From assembly GCF_943193195.1 (NCBI RefSeq), contig NZ_CALPDG010000018.1, forward strand, positions 1 through 64,000: a stretch of DNA of 64,000 nucleotides, in the 5' to 3' direction. A program made the translations under genes and the position numbers. This document shows, in pieces, positions 31,950 to 41,183 of the stretch (within the stretch, counting starts at the first letter, position 1; each line of letters starts with the position of its first letter). This DNA is from Mediterraneibacter agrestimuris. Lineage in GTDB: Bacteria; Bacillota; Clostridia; Lachnospirales; Lachnospiraceae. The notes under the pieces were generated by a model. The model was not told the DNA's origin. It did not search any database and was given only the letters and a program-made list of their open reading frames with translations.

Positions 31950-32933
31950 TCACCTCATTGACTTCAGCCATGTATCCGCCAGCATCGGCCAGACCGCAGC
32001 CTCTTTTGACGGTTCTCCGATACGGGGAACCTCCCGTGTCTTATCTATAATTTTTCTGCCAATTCCGAATTCCTTTTTGATCCGATCTATTGCTTCTTTC
32101 GGAATCGAAACATTTCCTTCTTCGGCTGCTTTTACCAAACATTCTATTTGTTCAAGCGTATACTGTCCTCCAAACTTTCCGCTTGCCCAGTCCTCATTTG
32201 CCAGAGACAGACCATGCCTGCCTTTTGAAAAAACATGGTGTGCATATGGGACCTTGTTCGCTTTACACGCTTCTGCAAACAAATAACTATTTTCCACTGG
32301 TACAGTCTCGTCTGTTGCCGTCTGCCACAAAAAACAGGGCGGTGTGTCCTGTGTCACATGGTTTTCCAGTGACATATACTGCAATTCTTTTTCTGTCGCA
32401 CCTTCACCGAATAAAGCCTCAAAAGAACCCCTGTGAGCCTTCTCCCCGGCTGTGATCACCGGATAGGAAAGGATTGCCGCATCCGGTCTGTTGGAAATCT
32501 CTGCATACTTCGGATTTTCATCCTTTATATCTTCATAATGTACACATACACTCCCGCACAAATGTCCGCCTGCCGAGAAACCGCAGACCGTCAACTGGTC
32601 TTCATTAACATGAAATAACTCACTATTCGCCCGAATGTATCGAATGGCTCTCGACAAATCGCACATAGGCTGTTCTCGTAACGGCTCCAGTCCGCACAGA
32701 TTCACTGTATAAGTGCATACAAATGCATTATAGCCCTTATTGTAAAATTCCAGCGCTACGATTTCTCCTTCTGTCGGAGACACCACTCGATATCCTCCGC
32801 CCGGCACAACCAGTATACACGGTCTCTTTTCAGTATCTTCATGCAAATAACTGACAATATCAGGCACGAATCCAAATGCCATCGGATAATTGTATTCCGA
32901 TGTTTCCCATAAAAGATATCTTTCTGAAATCAT
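31950..32933 (-). CDS. Alpha/beta-hydrolase, carbohydrate esterase-like
   Basis: A 327-residue alpha/beta-hydrolase of the acetyl-esterase/'BD-FAE' kind. The oxyanion motif PGGGYRVVS follows strand 3, the nucleophile Ser is in GFSAGGHL, the acid lies near ATDETVPVENS, and the His lies in FSKGRHGLSLA. No signal peptide is present, so it acts inside the cell. A region of about 55 residues after the catalytic His ends in WPMLADTWLKSM. AAGGAGG precedes the ATG. It lies downstream of the first GH78 gene on the same strand after 108 bases. It probably removes acetyl or other acyl groups from imported glycosides; the substrate is inferred. Confidence 0.85.
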   Translation of the reverse strand: MISERYLLWETSEYNYPMAFGFVPDIVSYLHEDTEKRPCILVVPGGGYRVVSPTEGEIVALEFYNKGYNAFVCTYTVNLCGLEPLREQPMCDLSRAIRYIRANSELFHVNEDQLTVCGFSAGGHLCGSVCVHYEDIKDENPKYAEISNRPDAAILSYPVITAGEKAHRGSFEALFGEGATEKELQYMSLENHVTQDTPPCFLWQTATDETVPVENSYLFAEACKANKVPYAHHVFSKGRHGLSLANEDWASGKFGGQYTLEQIECLVKAAEEGNVSIPKEAIDRIKKEFGIGRKIIDKTREVPRIGEPSKEAAVWPMLADTWLKSMR

Positions 32934-33041
32934 TACTCTGCCTCCTTGATGTGTTTTCTCTTCTCCATTCTATCACAACTTACTTTCTGATTCCATAAGT
33001 CTGTAATTTTCCGATATAAATTCGTTTCATTTTGCCACTTT

Positions 33042-35807
33042 TCACACCTCATTCAGAGCCTTCACCACTGCTTCATACAACGGTCTTGCTTCCGGCGCAA
33101 CTCCCAGCATCTCTGAAAGTGTCATTTTCTTTGCCATAGCCAGCATCGGATTATCCAGCATTCCCGGAACCATCTGATTGAGCATCTCCACCGCCAACGG
33201 CTGTGCCAAAATCTCTTCCAGTGTACTGTCCAGACTGAACCGCTCATATGCCAGACTGGTTTTGGTTTCATATTCGTATTCATATATGCCGGAGCCAACC
33301 GTAAACACATCTTCTTTCTCCGGCAAATGAATTTCAGCCGTTGTATTTGCCGGAACTCTCACATATCCATGAATCCTTCCATCTTTACAGCTCCATTTAC
33401 TTTCAATCTTACCATATACAGACTCAAATTCAACTTCTGCTTCTTCAATTCCTTTCACAAACATCGGCTGTACTTTGAACTTTTTATATCCCGGTTTCAG
33501 TTGACTCACACCTGCAACCTTCCGGTACATCCAGTCTCCGATAGAACCATAGGCATAATGGTTCAGCGAGTTCATTCCTGACACATCAAAGCTTCCGTCC
33601 GGCATAATAGAATTCCACCGTTCCCATATAGTTGTTGCTCCCATATTCACAGCATAGAGCCATGACGGATAATCTTCTTTCATAAAAATAGTTCCCGCAA
33701 GTTCATGTTCTCCGTTTTCAGATAATGCATGACACAGATACGGTGTTCCCACAAATCCGGTGGCAAGATGATTCTTGTGATTTTCAATATTTGTTTTCAA
33801 GGTCTGCAAAATACGGCCTCTGTCTTTTTCTCTCGCCAGATTAAAATACAAAGATAAAATTGCTCCCGTCTGCGTCTCGCTGACAATTCGTCCGGTATTC
33901 GTATAGTATTCCTGGCGGAATGCTTCCAGCGTTGTATCATATAGTTTTTGATATTTTACTGTATCCTCCTGAAGTTCTAATACTTCTGCTGTCTGTTTCA
34001 CCAAATCTGTCACATAAAGATAATATGCATTGGCTATCATATATTTGTCTGTTGCACCGGTTCTGTCCGCGCTTTCCTCCTTGTCCAGAGCCAGCCAGTC
34101 GCCATACTGGAATCCAGTCTGCCACAGTCTGTTTTCCCCACACTGACTTTGGATATAATCTACCCATTCATGCATACATTTCCAATTTTCTTCCAGAATG
34201 CGCCTATCACCATAAGTCTGGTATACAACCCAAGGTACAATGACCGCCACATCACTCCAGGCAGAAGAACTGTACTGTCCCAGAATATCCGGTACTACAT
34301 GCGGTACACCTTTTTCCAGTGAAGATTCTGCGGACACATCCCGCATCCATTTACGGAAGAATAGCGCTGTATTCCGATTAAATGCCGCGGTCCATGAGAA
34401 AATCTGTGCATCTCCGGTCCATCCGAGACGCTCATCCCGCTGCGGACAATCAGTTGGAATATCGAGGAAGTTTCCTCTTTGCCCCCATGTAATGTTGCTT
34501 TGTAATTGATTCACTTTTCCATTGGAACAGTGAAAGTCACCCAGTTTTTCCATATCGGAATGCATAACACAGGCGGTAAACTGGTCTAACATTAATTCAT
34601 CCAATCCCTCCACGCAGATATAGCGGAAACCGTGGAAGGTAAAGTGCGGAAGAAATACCTGCTCCTCGCCGTTACAGATATATGTATCCACCGATCTTGC
34701 CTGACGTAGTGTATCGGGGTAGAAATTACCATCCTTATCCAATACTTCTGCATGACGGATTGCAATCTTCTGTCCTTTCCTGCCTTGAACCTTCACTTCT
34801 ACAACACCTGTCAGATTCTGCCCGAAGTCCACCAGCTTTTCTCCCTTTGGAGTGACAATCAGTTTCTTTGCCGGAATTCTTTCGGTGATACGAACCGGCT
34901 CGTTTTCCTGTGCAGTCAGAGTATGTTTATCAAAATCCATAACGGAAACTGCCCCTGTCTTAACTTCACACAATTCTCCCTCTGCACTTCCTATATTTTT
35001 TATATATCCGGCTACACTGACTGTCGTATCAATTGTCTCACCCATGTAGATCTCACTGTAACAAACTTCGCCCGTCCGAACCTTCCAAGTCTCATCCGTA
35101 CAGATAACCGCTCTGCCTCCGTCTTCATATTCCATATGTATTTCCGCAAATGCACCAACCTTATCACCGTATATATCCGGCGTCAGCATAAAGCCGAAGA
35201 TTCCTTTATACCAGCCGTTTCCGACCATGACCTCAATCTCATTCTCTTCCTGAAGCATTGCGGTAATATCATAAATCTGATATTGCAGGCGATGATGATA
35301 ACTTGTCCATCCCGGTGTCATCCGGTCCTCTCCAATGCGCTTTCCATTCAGATATGCCTCATACACACCTCTGGATGTGATATAAATTCTGGCTTTCCTT
35401 AGTTTTCTATTTGTTGCAAATGTTTTTGAGAAAATCGGACATGCAGTCTCTTCCTCTGGAAAGTTATGCGTAATCATATTTGCCTGAAATGTTTCAGGTT
35501 GAAAAATCCCTGTCTCAAAAGACATCTCTCCAACCGCTGTGTTCCCATGGTTATCCATTATTTCCACTGTCACTTCATAAGCAGTCTCATCTTTCAATTC
35601 TACTCCCGCATAAGCAATCAGTACCGATTCCTCACTTTCTTCCTTACTTTCCCAAACAATCGTTTCACCGTCCTTTACCACAATGCGATAAGACTGTTGT
35701 ACCGTATCCTTCTCCTCCCCTTCCAGCTTCCAAGAAAACCTCGGACGCTTCTCTGTAATTCCGATCGGATTTACTCTGTACTCTGTTCTCAAATCATAAA
35801 GCTTCAT
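33042..35807 (-). CDS. GH78 alpha-L-rhamnosidase (first copy)
   Basis: A 921-residue enzyme of glycoside hydrolase family 78. Its domains run in order: an Ig-like N-terminal domain (about 1-110), a rhamnosidase sugar-binding domain (GVYEAYLNGKRIGED), a beta-domain, and the (alpha/alpha)6 catalytic barrel with IPTDCPQRDERLGWTGDAQ and GATTIWERWNS, which hold the acid and base glutamates. A C-terminal beta-domain follows. The last 65 residues form an extra helical tail (STLEEILAQPLAVEMLNQ onward). There is no signal peptide. AGGAGG precedes the start. It removes terminal alpha-L-rhamnose from plant glycosides or polysaccharides; it is divergent from the AraC regulator at 36074, which may control it. 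Confidence 0.93.
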   Translation of the reverse strand: MKLYDLRTEYRVNPIGITEKRPRFSWKLEGEEKDTVQQSYRIVVKDGETIVWESKEESEESVLIAYAGVELKDETAYEVTVEIMDNHGNTAVGEMSFETGIFQPETFQANMITHNFPEEETACPIFSKTFATNRKLRKARIYITSRGVYEAYLNGKRIGEDRMTPGWTSYHHRLQYQIYDITAMLQEENEIEVMVGNGWYKGIFGFMLTPDIYGDKVGAFAEIHMEYEDGGRAVICTDETWKVRTGEVCYSEIYMGETIDTTVSVAGYIKNIGSAEGELCEVKTGAVSVMDFDKHTLTAQENEPVRITERIPAKKLIVTPKGEKLVDFGQNLTGVVEVKVQGRKGQKIAIRHAEVLDKDGNFYPDTLRQARSVDTYICNGEEQVFLPHFTFHGFRYICVEGLDELMLDQFTACVMHSDMEKLGDFHCSNGKVNQLQSNITWGQRGNFLDIPTDCPQRDERLGWTGDAQIFSWTAAFNRNTALFFRKWMRDVSAESSLEKGVPHVVPDILGQYSSSAWSDVAVIVPWVVYQTYGDRRILEENWKCMHEWVDYIQSQCGENRLWQTGFQYGDWLALDKEESADRTGATDKYMIANAYYLYVTDLVKQTAEVLELQEDTVKYQKLYDTTLEAFRQEYYTNTGRIVSETQTGAILSLYFNLAREKDRGRILQTLKTNIENHKNHLATGFVGTPYLCHALSENGEHELAGTIFMKEDYPSWLYAVNMGATTIWERWNSIMPDGSFDVSGMNSLNHYAYGSIGDWMYRKVAGVSQLKPGYKKFKVQPMFVKGIEEAEVEFESVYGKIESKWSCKDGRIHGYVRVPANTTAEIHLPEKEDVFTVGSGIYEYEYETKTSLAYERFSLDSTLEEILAQPLAVEMLNQMVPGMLDNPMLAMAKKMTLSEMLGVAPEARPLYEAVVKALNEV

Positions 35808-35900
35808 ATTACATCTTCCTCCTTATTTTTGCAAATGTAATTTCTATATTTGTTTTCACTTTTTAGCATAATCATCCAGCCTTGCACCAAAACTATTATT

Positions 35901-35964
35901 ATTTTCCCATCACACATTTTTACGGAGTTTGCAGCAAGTGCAACCTCCTATGCTGAACTGTTAC
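35901..35964. repeat. Dispersed palindromic repeat, copy 10
   Basis: TTTTCCCATCACACATTTTTAC, then GGAGTTTGCA-GCAAG-TGCAACCTCC and TATGCTGAACTGTTAC. It is one base off the copy at 10736-10797 in the right arm (TGCAACCTCC instead of TGCAAACTCC). It lies in the divergent region between the GH78 gene and the AraC gene. Confidence 0.8.
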
Positions 35965-35995
35965 ATTAATTTTACTTTTAACGCTTTTATTTTTA

Positions 35996-36024
35996 TTGCA
36001 GATTTGTTCGATTTCTTTTATAAT
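35996..36024 (+). promoter_or_regulatory. Promoter of the AraC regulator gene
   Basis: TTGCAG and a perfect TATAAT are separated by 17 bases. Transcription would start near 36031, about 43 bases before the ATG, which has GGAGAG upstream. Most of the left-hand part of this divergent region is occupied by repeat copy 10. Confidence 0.7.
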
Positions 36025-36073
36025 TTAACTGTAACTTAAATAATTCGTATTTATAATTAAATGGAGAGAATGG

Positions 36074-37303
36074 ATGACTTCCTTACAAGAAATCAAAGAC
36101 TTTTGTTACTTGAATCATCTGGATTCGGGCATTCCAATTTATATTTATCAAAAAGATCTGTTAATACAGGCTTTCCCTGCCCAGTCTTCCTGCACCTGTC
36201 CACCTAAGCAGTATATCGAACAGCTTTCGGATATGTCTGACACTATTGCACACATTTCCACTTCATATGGAGCTTCTTTTGCTGCTGTAAGATCAAAAGA
36301 CTTACCCGGGCTTTTGATTATTTTAGGTCCCGCAAATTATATTCCCTTTACTGACACTGATTTTCATGCCATGTATGTGGATTATGTGGTTGTAAAAGAA
36401 GAACGTACAGAATTTAAGAACTTCTTCCAGCTTGTTCCGCCGATTGCTTTAAACGGTCTTTTGTCAAAGGCTGCCGTTTTTAATTATTTTCTAAACCGTG
36501 AAATATACTCTCATTTTGACTTAATGGATTCTGCAGGAAATTCTGATTCCTCCGCAAAGTTCGAAAAACAGACAGAAGCTGTCTATCAACAGAAAGAAGA
36601 TTTCCAACATAATAATTCCTATGAGATCGAATCTATGGTTCTTCATTTTGTAGAATCAGGAGATGTGGAAGGCCTAAAGAATATGACATTACAGCCCTCT
36701 GTCGTTCGCTCCGGTACAATTGCGCCAAACCAGCTCCGCCAAATAAAAAATCTGCATATCATTATGACTGCTCTTGCAACACGCTGTGCAATTTCCAGCG
36801 GCGTGGATGCAGATGATGCCTTTCAGATGTCCGATTTATACATTCAGACTGCTGAAAATCTAAATGATCCTTCTGCTGTCCAGAACCTGAATTATCAAAT
36901 GCTTCTGTCATTTACGAAAAAAGTAAAAGACAGACTTATTCCGAGTACCTCGGATGAAGCGCTGCAGCGGGCAATCCGCTATGTTCTTCAACATATCAAC
37001 TGCCCGATCACAGCCGCTGAGGTGGCTGACCATGTAGGATTCAGCCGTTCTTATTTTTCTACCTATTTTAAGGAACAGCTTGGCTTCACACTCAGCGCAT
37101 TTATCCTGCGCTGCAAATTAGAAGAAGGAAAACATCTGCTGCAGTTTACAGATAAACCACTCAGCATTATCAGCAATTATCTGTGTTTCTCCAGTCAGAG
37201 CCATTTCCAGACCGCTTTTAAGAAACAGTATCATGTCACTCCTCTTCAATTCCGAAAGCAGCCGGAGCTTTATGGACGCGGACTTCTGGAAAATGAACGA
37301 TAG
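36074..37303 (+). CDS. AraC-family transcriptional regulator
   Basis: A 409-residue regulator with an N-terminal region of about 290 residues without a recognised fold (not the usual cupin). It ends in a two-HTH AraC DNA-binding domain (about 298-395; AAEVADHVGFSRSYFSTYFK and SNYLCFSSQSHFQTAFKKQY). It is the only + strand gene in the glycoside locus, flanked by the divergent GH78 gene and the convergent symporter gene. By position it probably activates the rhamnosidase/beta-glucosidase units in response to an imported sugar. A perfect bidirectional terminator follows. Confidence 0.88.
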   Translation: MTSLQEIKDFCYLNHLDSGIPIYIYQKDLLIQAFPAQSSCTCPPKQYIEQLSDMSDTIAHISTSYGASFAAVRSKDLPGLLIILGPANYIPFTDTDFHAMYVDYVVVKEERTEFKNFFQLVPPIALNGLLSKAAVFNYFLNREIYSHFDLMDSAGNSDSSAKFEKQTEAVYQQKEDFQHNNSYEIESMVLHFVESGDVEGLKNMTLQPSVVRSGTIAPNQLRQIKNLHIIMTALATRCAISSGVDADDAFQMSDLYIQTAENLNDPSAVQNLNYQMLLSFTKKVKDRLIPSTSDEALQRAIRYVLQHINCPITAAEVADHVGFSRSYFSTYFKEQLGFTLSAFILRCKLEEGKHLLQFTDKPLSIISNYLCFSSQSHFQTAFKKQYHVTPLQFRKQPELYGRGLLENER

Positions 37304-37351
37304 TGAAATACTTCATTTTATTATTATCAATCCCATTCTCTTTAAACACAC

Positions 37352-37400
37352 TTGCGGCAGGAGCAGAAATCTCTCTTTTCCATCTCCTGCCGCAATTTTT
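37352..37400. terminator. Bidirectional terminator AraC / symporter
   Basis: TTGCGGCAGGAG pairs perfectly with CTCCTGCCGCAA (12 bp) and is followed by TTTTT on the + strand; the minus strand continues GTGTGTTTAAAG. It lies between the convergent AraC and GPH symporter genes. Confidence 0.88.
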
Positions 37401-37405
37401 ATGTC

Positions 37406-38794
37406 TCACTGCACTTTGCGTTTTGCTATTTCTTCTCTAAGCTGAGGAAGTCTCTTCTCCAGATCAAACTTCATACTCATTACAAACAGGACAGCAAACA
37501 TTGCCGCCGGAATGTAAATGGAAAATGCGAAGATTGCCTGTTTTGTAGCCTCTGTAGCTGCCGTCATTGTAGCATCGTATGCTGCCAGTGACAGACACCA
37601 GCCAATAACAGATGCTCCGATGCCGCTTCCGACTTTTCCCCCGAAACCGGATGCCGCCTGAGAAGAAGCTACCATTTTCTTGCCATATTTATATTCATTA
37701 TAATCAATAGACATTGCCGTCAAAACCCCCATCAGGCACATCATCGGAATATTGGCAAATGTACCGATGCATCCCATTCCTACATTGAATACAAAATGAT
37801 ATGGGTTGATAATTCTGATAATGGTACAAACCGTTCCAAGTGCAAAAGATACCTTCAATGTCTTTGTAACGCCAAGCCGTTTGATCATAGGTCCTACCAG
37901 AATAAATCCGATCAACGTCGGAATTAAACCTACAGCGCCCATAATTCCCATTAAGTTATCGTTTCCATAAATCCATTTTGCATAATATGCGCCGGACGCC
38001 CCATTGATGCCATACAGAACATTGGTTATAAAATTCATAATCAAAATCATGACCCAGTACTTATTATGAAATAGTTTAACAATTGCTTCTTTAAATGGAA
38101 CAGCTTCTTCCGCTTTCTCTTTTTTCTGCACATCTGTCTCACCCTGAATGGTTTCTTTACTTGTCTTATAACAAAGCAAAAATGCCAAAATTACAAGCGC
38201 GCCTGCGATAGCTCCGAATTTAATCCATGCGCTCTGTGTACCGCCCAGCATATTGGTAATCGGGATGATCGCAACTGCAATGATCATGCCGGAAACATAT
38301 CCTGCCGCTGCACGCCATGTCCCCATTCTGCCCCGCTCTTCCTGGCTGTTTGTACGAACAATCATCAAAGACGAATATGGAATGCATACTGCTGTATAAG
38401 CAACTGCTGTAAATAACAGGTTCGTTATTAATAAGTAAGCAATCTGCAAACCGGAACTTCCTTTTGGTACAGTAAACATCAATAACGTGAGAATACCCGC
38501 TGGGATACCTGCTTTTAAAAGCCACGGTCTGTATTTTTCTTTTCCCGGTTTTGTATGATCTACGATATTTCCCATGATCAAATCTGTAAATGCATCAATA
38601 ATCTTACAGATCATCAAAACTGTAGCAACTGCGCCTGCCGCCACGCCTACTTTATCTGTATAAAAGTAGGTCATCTGTCCGATCAGTCCGCTCATCGCAT
38701 TCAATGCGAACTGTCCCAGCGAATCCCCCAGAAAATCTCTTCTGCGCATTGTCCGCTGTACTCCAAACTTGTCTTTTCCTAACTCCTTCGCCAT
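37406..38794 (-). CDS. GPH-family glycoside/cation symporter (first copy)
   Basis: A 462-residue transporter with twelve predicted helices, of the glycoside-pentoside-hexuronide (MelB/XynP-type) branch of the major facilitator superfamily. The conserved IIDAFTDLIMGNIVDHT with the cation-site Asp residues lies near residue 65, and the PYSSLMIVRTNSQEERGRM loop near 140. It takes up a glycoside together with Na+ or H+. It starts 26 bases after the GH3 gene (38821) and ends the GH78-GH3-symporter unit. Intact glycoside import fits the cytoplasmic enzymes encoded next to it. Confidence 0.92.
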   Translation of the reverse strand: MAKELGKDKFGVQRTMRRRDFLGDSLGQFALNAMSGLIGQMTYFYTDKVGVAAGAVATVLMICKIIDAFTDLIMGNIVDHTKPGKEKYRPWLLKAGIPAGILTLLMFTVPKGSSGLQIAYLLITNLLFTAVAYTAVCIPYSSLMIVRTNSQEERGRMGTWRAAAGYVSGMIIAVAIIPITNMLGGTQSAWIKFGAIAGALVILAFLLCYKTSKETIQGETDVQKKEKAEEAVPFKEAIVKLFHNKYWVMILIMNFITNVLYGINGASGAYYAKWIYGNDNLMGIMGAVGLIPTLIGFILVGPMIKRLGVTKTLKVSFALGTVCTIIRIINPYHFVFNVGMGCIGTFANIPMMCLMGVLTAMSIDYNEYKYGKKMVASSQAASGFGGKVGSGIGASVIGWCLSLAAYDATMTAATEATKQAIFAFSIYIPAAMFAVLFVMSMKFDLEKRLPQLREEIAKRKVQ

Positions 38795-38820
38795 TTTTGT
38801 TTCCTCACTTTCCTTTTCTC

Positions 38821-41091
38821 TTATTGATTCACCGCCGCCAAAATCTGCTCCAGCGCCTCTCTCGTCATTCCCGGTACAAAACTTAATAACTGCCGAAGCG
38901 GCATATCATTCATCATGGCTGCCATCATCTCTGCACTCACCGCTCCTGATGTATCCTGATTTGCCTCTGCCATCTCTGCCGCCTGCTGGTTTCCGGACAT
39001 CATCTGACCAAATACAGCTTTTGCTTTCTCATCCCGCATCAGTTCCCCCATACAGGTATTTAATGTGTAAGTTTTCTTTATCTTTCTGGTTCCTTCCACC
39101 AGAATTGAAGCATAGAGCAATACTTCTTCTGCATTTTTGCCAACCTGAATCTCATAAATGCCGCTTTCTACATACCAGTCATGTAAATCTGTATTCCAGT
39201 AGGCAAATGCCCTTGCGTCCAGTTCAAAAGTTACCGTCTTCTTCTCTCCCGGTGCAAGCTCGATCTTATCAAATGCTCTCAGCTCTTTTACCGGACGAAC
39301 CACTTCGGTCTCTCCTGGAGCCACATAAATCTGAACGACTTCTTTTCCGGCACAATTTCCGGTATTTTCCACATCAACGGAAACTGTGAGAACTTCATTA
39401 TCCGTCATATCAGTTTTATCAATCTTCATATTGCTGTATGTAAACGTCGTATAGGAGAGTCCATAGCCAAACGGGAAGAGTACTTCTTGTTTCTTGCTCG
39501 TATAATAACGGTATCCCACAAACACGCCTTCACTATATACAGCTTCATCCACACCTTTTCCATAGGTCAGATAACATGGCGTATCTTCCAGACGAAGCGG
39601 AAATGTCTCTGCCAGTCTTCCGCTCGGGTTTACATTACCATATAGAACGTTAACGACCGCTCTTCCCACTGCCTGACCTCCCAGATAAGCCTCTACGATT
39701 CCCTTTACCTGATTTTTCCACGGCATTGCCACCGGAGAACCATTGTGCAGTACGACAATCGTATTTTTCTGAATTTTGCAGATGTTCTCGATCAATACGT
39801 TCTGACAGTTCGGAAGGTTAAGATGCCTCCGATCGTATCCTTCCGATTCAAAGTTATCCGGCAATCCTGCAAAAACAACAACAACCTCAGCTTCCTCTGC
39901 AATGCGAACCGCTTCATTCTGCAGCTCTTCATTTACTTCATCAACAACATCATCAAATCCTTTTGCATATGTCACTTCTGCAACATTCTTGACTGCCTCA
40001 ACCGCGGACTCAACTTTCCAGCTGTTGATATGAGAACTTCCACCCCCCTGATATCTCGGTGTTTCCGCATATTTCCCGATAAACGCAACTTTCTTCTCCT
40101 TTGCAAGTGGAAGTACTTGATCCTCATTCTTCAAAAGTACAATACACTCACACTCCGTCTCTGCAGCCACTTCATGATCCTTCTCATAATCCAAAACCAC
40201 ATTCTGCTGACGGTTTTCCGTAAATTTGAATATAATATTTAAAATTCTTTCACATGTTTTATCCACAACCGTCTCGTCCAGACTTCCATTCTGGACTGCT
40301 TTCACGATCAGCGCATCGTTGATTCCCCCAGAGGCAGGCATTTCCAGATCCATACCGGCTTTCAATGCTTCTACCCGGTCATTGACTGCACCCCAGTCAG
40401 ACATCACGTATCCGTCAAAGCCCCATTCGTTACGCAGAATATCTGTCAGATACTCTCTGCTTTCTCCCACATAAGTTCCGTTAATACGGTTATAAGAATT
40501 CATAACCGTCCAAGGCTTTGCCTGCTTAACAGCGCCTTCAAATGCAGCCAGATAGATTTCCCGAAGCGTCCGTTCATCCACCTGGGAGGAATTGGTCATA
40601 CGGCGTTTCTCCTGATTATTCGCAAGAAAATGTTTCATACTGGTTCCCACATTCTGACTCTGAATTCCTTCTGTCAATGCCGCTGCCATCTCAGACGCTA
40701 CAAGCGGATCCTCGGAATAATATTCAAAGTTACGGCCGCATAGCGGGGAACGCTTGATATTCATCGCCGGTCCGAGAATAGTGCTAACCCCTACCGCCTG
40801 ACATTCCCGTCCGATTGCCTCTCCAAGTTTTTTCAATAAGTTTCTGTCAAAACTGGATGCCGTTGCACATCCCGTAGGAAAACACACCGCCTCTTTACTC
40901 TCATTGATTCCCAAATGGTCAGCCTGCTCACTCTGCATGCGAAGTCCATGTGGTCCGTCTGTCACCATAACAGACGGTATACCCAGACGTTCCACTCCTT
41001 TTAGACGCCAGAAATCGGCGCCGGAACACATCCCCGCTTTTTCTTCCAAAGTCATTTGAGCAATCAGATTTTGAATATCCTCTTTCTTCAT
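38821..41091 (-). CDS. GH3 beta-glucosidase-type glycosidase (first copy)
   Basis: A 756-residue glycoside hydrolase family 3 enzyme. It has an N-terminal TIM barrel with the substrate-binding SPLCGRNFEYYSEDP and the nucleophile Asp in GYVMSDWGAVND, an alpha/beta sandwich domain (PRYQGGGSSHINS, VVLHNGSPVAMPW), and a C-terminal fibronectin-III-like domain (about 560-670). A helical tail follows (about 675-756; MPLRQLLSFVPGMTREAL). There is no signal peptide. AAGGAGAGG precedes the ATG. Such enzymes remove beta-linked glucose or xylose; exact specificity cannot be read from the sequence. It sits between a GH78 gene and a symporter gene, so it likely cleaves the sugar uncovered after rhamnose removal. 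Confidence 0.92.
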   Translation of the reverse strand: MKKEDIQNLIAQMTLEEKAGMCSGADFWRLKGVERLGIPSVMVTDGPHGLRMQSEQADHLGINESKEAVCFPTGCATASSFDRNLLKKLGEAIGRECQAVGVSTILGPAMNIKRSPLCGRNFEYYSEDPLVASEMAAALTEGIQSQNVGTSMKHFLANNQEKRRMTNSSQVDERTLREIYLAAFEGAVKQAKPWTVMNSYNRINGTYVGESREYLTDILRNEWGFDGYVMSDWGAVNDRVEALKAGMDLEMPASGGINDALIVKAVQNGSLDETVVDKTCERILNIIFKFTENRQQNVVLDYEKDHEVAAETECECIVLLKNEDQVLPLAKEKKVAFIGKYAETPRYQGGGSSHINSWKVESAVEAVKNVAEVTYAKGFDDVVDEVNEELQNEAVRIAEEAEVVVVFAGLPDNFESEGYDRRHLNLPNCQNVLIENICKIQKNTIVVLHNGSPVAMPWKNQVKGIVEAYLGGQAVGRAVVNVLYGNVNPSGRLAETFPLRLEDTPCYLTYGKGVDEAVYSEGVFVGYRYYTSKKQEVLFPFGYGLSYTTFTYSNMKIDKTDMTDNEVLTVSVDVENTGNCAGKEVVQIYVAPGETEVVRPVKELRAFDKIELAPGEKKTVTFELDARAFAYWNTDLHDWYVESGIYEIQVGKNAEEVLLYASILVEGTRKIKKTYTLNTCMGELMRDEKAKAVFGQMMSGNQQAAEMAEANQDTSGAVSAEMMAAMMNDMPLRQLLSFVPGMTREALEQILAAVNQ

Positions 41092-41183
41092 TCCACTTTT
41101 CCTCTCCTTCTGTCCTTTGATTCATTTGATGATATTATTTTACATAATTCAGATAATATTGAATTTTATTTTTGTTCTTTATA